30,018 bases of DNA, from assembly GCA_035480775.1 (NCBI GenBank), contig DATIHK010000047.1:1-30018 (forward strand), given 5' to 3'. The position numbers were made by a program, and so were the translations under genes. The DNA comes from DATIHK01 sp035480775. GTDB taxonomy: Bacteria; Patescibacteriota; WWE3; UBA101185; UBA10185. Numbering within the stretch: position 1 is the first letter of the stretch; each line of letters begins with the position of its first letter. Shown here piece by piece: positions 27,413 to 30,018 of this stretch. The notes beneath the pieces are model-generated. The model made no database searches, was not told the DNA's origin, and worked only from the letters and a program-made list of their open reading frames with translations.

Positions 27413-27982
27413 TTAGGCCGGCTGCGGTTCGTGACCGTTGGAGCTGATAACGGGCTGCAGAACGGCTGCGGGCTCGGGCTGAGGCTGATTGAGGGCGTCG
27501 AGTTCGGCGAGAGCGGCATCGAGTTCTGACAGCGCTTTGGTCGTCGCAGCAGTGGTCTCGATATAGCGGCGCACACGCTGGGCGTGATCGAGGGCGAGGA
27601 AATACGCTTGCGCCCGAATGAATAGGGGAGCATGCTCATCGCGGCCCTGACTCTGCATGTGGTGTGACTCGAAAGACGGGGCGTCCCACTTCTGCACACC
27701 GTTGCCGTAGTACTCGTCTAGATCTTGAATCTCGGCGTCGGCGAGCGGCTGAAGGTACTTGATGACGAACGTAGCGACTTTGCGAAGCAGCTGGGCTTCC
27801 ACGACTTGGCGGGTTGCCTGAGTCATGTCCTTCATCGTTGTGGACGCGTTTCGAATGGACTCCAAGACCCGTTGGATGGGCTCGTTGCCGTCGAACTGTT
27901 GCATGAGAAATGGCTCAATGAACTGAAAGTAATGCGAGAGAGCCTCATGCACATCGCGAGTTTCGTTGATCTTGGTAGCCAT
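27413..27982 (-). CDS. Cassette C: helical soluble protein, unknown function
   Basis: 189 residues. Helical throughout: NETRDVHEALSHYFQFIEPF, ATRQVVEAQLLRKVATFVIK, LFIRAQAYFLALDHAQRVRR, AATTKALSELDAALAELDAL. It ends in a short Pro/Gln tail with SNGHEPQPA. The SNG in the tail also occurs at the end of cassette B, and FVIKYLQPLADAE is loosely like LLKFIGPVIEKATPE there, hinting at distant relation. No known family. GGAGG is five bases before the ATG. First of three cassettes after fusA. Confidence 0.75.
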   Translation of the reverse strand: MATKINETRDVHEALSHYFQFIEPFLMQQFDGNEPIQRVLESIRNASTTMKDMTQATRQVVEAQLLRKVATFVIKYLQPLADAEIQDLDEYYGNGVQKWDAPSFESHHMQSQGRDEHAPLFIRAQAYFLALDHAQRVRRYIETTAATTKALSELDAALAELDALNQPQPEPAAVLQPVISSNGHEPQPA

Positions 27983-28034
27983 CGTTGCCTCCTATTGCTA
28001 TTAGCTCAGAGTGAGCACGGGTAAATTTAGTGGA

Positions 28035-28063
28035 ATTATACTATAAGGTATGTAGCGATGCAA
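28035..28063 (-). promoter_or_regulatory. Promoter of cassette C with shared 13-base core
   Basis: Minus strand: TTGCAT (28058-28063), 17 bases, TATAAT (28035-28040); core CTTATAGTATAAT at 28035-28047. It begins 30 bases after the fusA terminator stem. Confidence 0.85.
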
Positions 28064-28093
28064 ATTGGATTATTTTTGAACGAAGTGAAGAAA

Positions 28094-28108
28094 GACGACG
28101 TAGTCGTC
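28094..28108 (-). terminator. Probable fusA terminator
   Basis: GACGAC (28094-28099) and GTCGTC (28103-28108) form a short perfect hairpin that includes part of the fusA TGA. On the minus strand it is followed by TTTCTTC, a moderate U-rich tail. Confidence 0.5.
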
Positions 28109-30018
28109 ATTTTTGATTGCCTTTTATTACCTGATCGGCAACATTTCCGGGGACTTCTTCGTAGTGACTTGGTTCCATTGTAAAGCTACCGCGACCTTGG
28201 GTCATTCCACGTAATTCGGTGGCATAGCCAAACATTTGAGCTAGTGGAACTTTTGCACTGACAACGCGGGCATTTCCACGAGTTTCAGAACCTTCGATGC
28301 GACCGCGTTTACTTGAAAGATCTCCTATGACATCTCCCATATAATCTTCGGGAACCACAACTTCTACATTCATAATTGGTTCGAGTAAATATGGACCGGA
28401 ATTGCGTTGAGCCGATTTAAAGGCTTCTGAGGTTGCCATTTTAAATGCCATTTCTGAAGAATCGACTTCGTGAAAAGATCCGTCGATGAGTGTGACTTTT
28501 AAATCTACTACTGGATATCCGGCGACAACTCCAGCTTCGGCAGTTTCGAAAACGGCTTTTTCGATTGGACCAAAGTATTCACGAGGAACAGATCCACCGA
28601 CAATTTTGTTTTCAAATTCGATGCCTTTACCGCGCTCTAAAGGTTCCATTGTAATAACAACGTGACCATATTGACCGCGACCTCCTGATTGACGAATATA
28701 TTTTCCTTCTTGGCTGACTTTATTTTTGATACTTTCGCGATAAGCAACTTGAGGCTTTCCTGTGGTAACTTCGACATTAAATTCGCGTTTCATACGATCA
28801 ACAATAATTTCTAAATGTAATTCACCCATTCCGTATAAAATAGTTTGAGAAGTTTCTGGATCGGTTTTAATTTTTAATGTTGGATCTTCTTCAATAAATT
28901 TCTTTAAAGATTCACCAAGTTTGTCTCGGTCAGCTTTAGTTTTTGGTTCGACAACGAGCCCAATAACCGGTTCGGCAAAACTGATTGCTTCTAAAACGAC
29001 TGGCTTATCTTCGGTGCAAATGGTATCTCCGGTAACGGCTTCTAATCCAACTGCTGCTGCAATTTCACCTGACGAAACTTCTTTTATTTCTTCGCGGTGA
29101 TTTGCGTGCATCAACAAAATTCGGCCGATTCTTTCTTTGCGATCTTTGGTGGAATTGTAAACGTAATTTCCAGCGGCTAATTTTCCGGAATAAACTCTAA
29201 AAAATGTAAGCCTTCCAACATATGGATCTGTTTGAACTTTAAATGCCAAGGCTACAAATGGTCCGTTTTCGTCTGGTTCTACCGCCATTTCTTGGTCAGT
29301 TTTTGGATTTGTTCCTTTTACGGCGCCAACGTCCTTCGGGGACGGAAGATAATTAACAACTCCATCAAGCAATTTTTGAACTCCAATATTTCCTAATGAA
29401 GCTCCGCAAAATACCGGATAAAGTTTGGCTTGTAAGGTTAAAATTCGAATTCCTTTTTTAATTTCTTCTACAGTTAGTTCTTCACCATTTAAATATTTTT
29501 CGATCAAAGCTTCGTCGGCTTCTGCAACTTTTTCTACTAGTTTTGTGCGATATTCTTCGACTTTTGCTTTCATACTTTCTGGAATTTCGACTTCTACAAT
29601 ATCGCTTCCCAATTTACCTTCAAATTTAAAGGCTCTTTTTTCGACCAAATCGATAACTGTAGTAAAATCGCCTTCAATTCCTACCGGAAGTTGCACAGCT
29701 AAAGCACTTTTTGAAAGTCGATCTTGGATAGAATCAAGAGACATATAAAAATCGCCTCCGACTTTATCGAGTTTATTTACAAATGCTAATAGTGGAACGT
29801 GATATTTTTCAGCTTGACGCCAAACGGTTTCGGATTGGGGTTCAACACCTTGAGAACCATCGAATAATACAACTCCGCCGTCTAAAACGCGCAAAGATCT
29901 TTCGACTTCGGCTGTAAAGTCAACGTGTCCCGGAGTATCAATAATGTTTATACGAACATCTTGCCAAAAGCAAGTAGTTGCAGCAGAAGTAATAGTAATT
30001 CCTCTTTCGCGTTCTTGA
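28107..30018 (-). CDS. fusA: Elongation factor G, 5' end cut by the window
   Basis: About 637 residues are visible; the start codon, P-loop and N-terminus lie beyond 30018. The visible part opens QERERGITITSAATT (switch I), then IIDTPGHVDFTAEVERSLRV (G3) and NKLDK (G4). Domain II follows, domain IV contains GGRGQYGHVVITMEPL, and the C-terminus has MFGYATELRGMTQGRGSFTM. It catalyses translocation with GTP. The internal ATG at 29894 is not the true start, because conserved G-domain sequence continues upstream of it without a stop. Confidence 0.97.
   Translation of the reverse strand, partial: QERERGITITSAATTCFWQDVRINIIDTPGHVDFTAEVERSLRVLDGGVVLFDGSQGVEPQSETVWRQAEKYHVPLLAFVNKLDKVGGDFYMSLDSIQDRLSKSALAVQLPVGIEGDFTTVIDLVEKRAFKFEGKLGSDIVEVEIPESMKAKVEEYRTKLVEKVAEADEALIEKYLNGEELTVEEIKKGIRILTLQAKLYPVFCGASLGNIGVQKLLDGVVNYLPSPKDVGAVKGTNPKTDQEMAVEPDENGPFVALAFKVQTDPYVGRLTFFRVYSGKLAAGNYVYNSTKDRKERIGRILLMHANHREEIKEVSSGEIAAAVGLEAVTGDTICTEDKPVVLEAISFAEPVIGLVVEPKTKADRDKLGESLKKFIEEDPTLKIKTDPETSQTILYGMGELHLEIIVDRMKREFNVEVTTGKPQVAYRESIKNKVSQEGKYIRQSGGRGQYGHVVITMEPLERGKGIEFENKIVGGSVPREYFGPIEKAVFETAEAGVVAGYPVVDLKVTLIDGSFHEVDSSEMAFKMATSEAFKSAQRNSGPYLLEPIMNVEVVVPEDYMGDVIGDLSSKRGRIEGSETRGNARVVSAKVPLAQMFGYATELRGMTQGRGSFTMEPSHYEEVPGNVADQVIKGNQK

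Noticed and set aside
25931..28063. Insertion sequence or integrated element between fusA and tuf
   Set aside because: No transposase, integrase, terminal inverted repeats or target duplication is visible. Terminator hairpins account for the inverted repeats.
28107..29894. Complete short EF-G starting at ATG 29894
   Set aside because: The reading frame continues upstream through switch I and the DTPGH motif to the window end, so the gene is cut by the window and not short.

Overview
The window looks like a chromosomal piece of an AT-rich member of the Candidate Phyla Radiation (Patescibacteria), possibly Microgenomates/OP11-like; that is an inference, since I could run no search. Support: a compact S10-spc ribosomal operon with no L30 gene between S5 and L15, a shortened L3, standard code (TGA is stop), few metabolic genes, and several surface or secreted proteins of unknown role.

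Layout. 1-287: 3' part of an unidentified structured RNA ending in a strong terminator. 306-8250: accessory genes: a stand-alone Rieske protein and a divergent membrane protein; a CdaA-type c-di-AMP synthase; a 58-residue hydrophilic protein; a VOC/glyoxalase-fold protein; two large exported proteins with Pro/Thr linkers flanking an MGDG-synthase-like glycosyltransferase; GlsB/YeaQ-like and YggT membrane proteins. 8319-10929: a ribbon-helix-helix regulator without a normal start codon, tRNA-Glu, a family-5 solute-binding protein behind an attenuator-like leader, tRNA-His and a membrane protein. 10927-12886: GC-rich transcription units of unknown function with excellent promoters, Shine-Dalgarno sites and terminators.

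12891-25765 (minus strand, transcribed right to left): tuf-rpsJ-[terminator-like hairpin]-rplC-rplD-rplW-rplB-rpsS-rplV-rpsC-rplP-rpmC-rpsQ-rplN-rplX-rplE-rpsN-rpsH-rplF-rplR-rpsE-rplO-secY-ybaB-adk-map. Most genes touch or overlap. Exceptions are the hairpins on both sides of rplE and the long rpsJ-rplC gap. 25931-28063: three GC-rich, separately transcribed genes of unknown function, all with the promoter core CTTATAGTATAAT, sit between fusA and tuf, which are usually neighbours. 28107-30018: fusA, cut by the window end.

Two initiation styles are visible. Many AT-rich genes have a -10 hexamer ending 5-7 bases before the start codon, predicting leaderless mRNAs. The GC-rich units and the glsB/yggT pair use strong Shine-Dalgarno sites. 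The most promising undescribed material is the family of GC-rich one-gene cassettes (10.9-12.9 kb and 25.9-28.1 kb), the regulatory RNA structures in the ribosomal operon, and the structured RNA at the left end.
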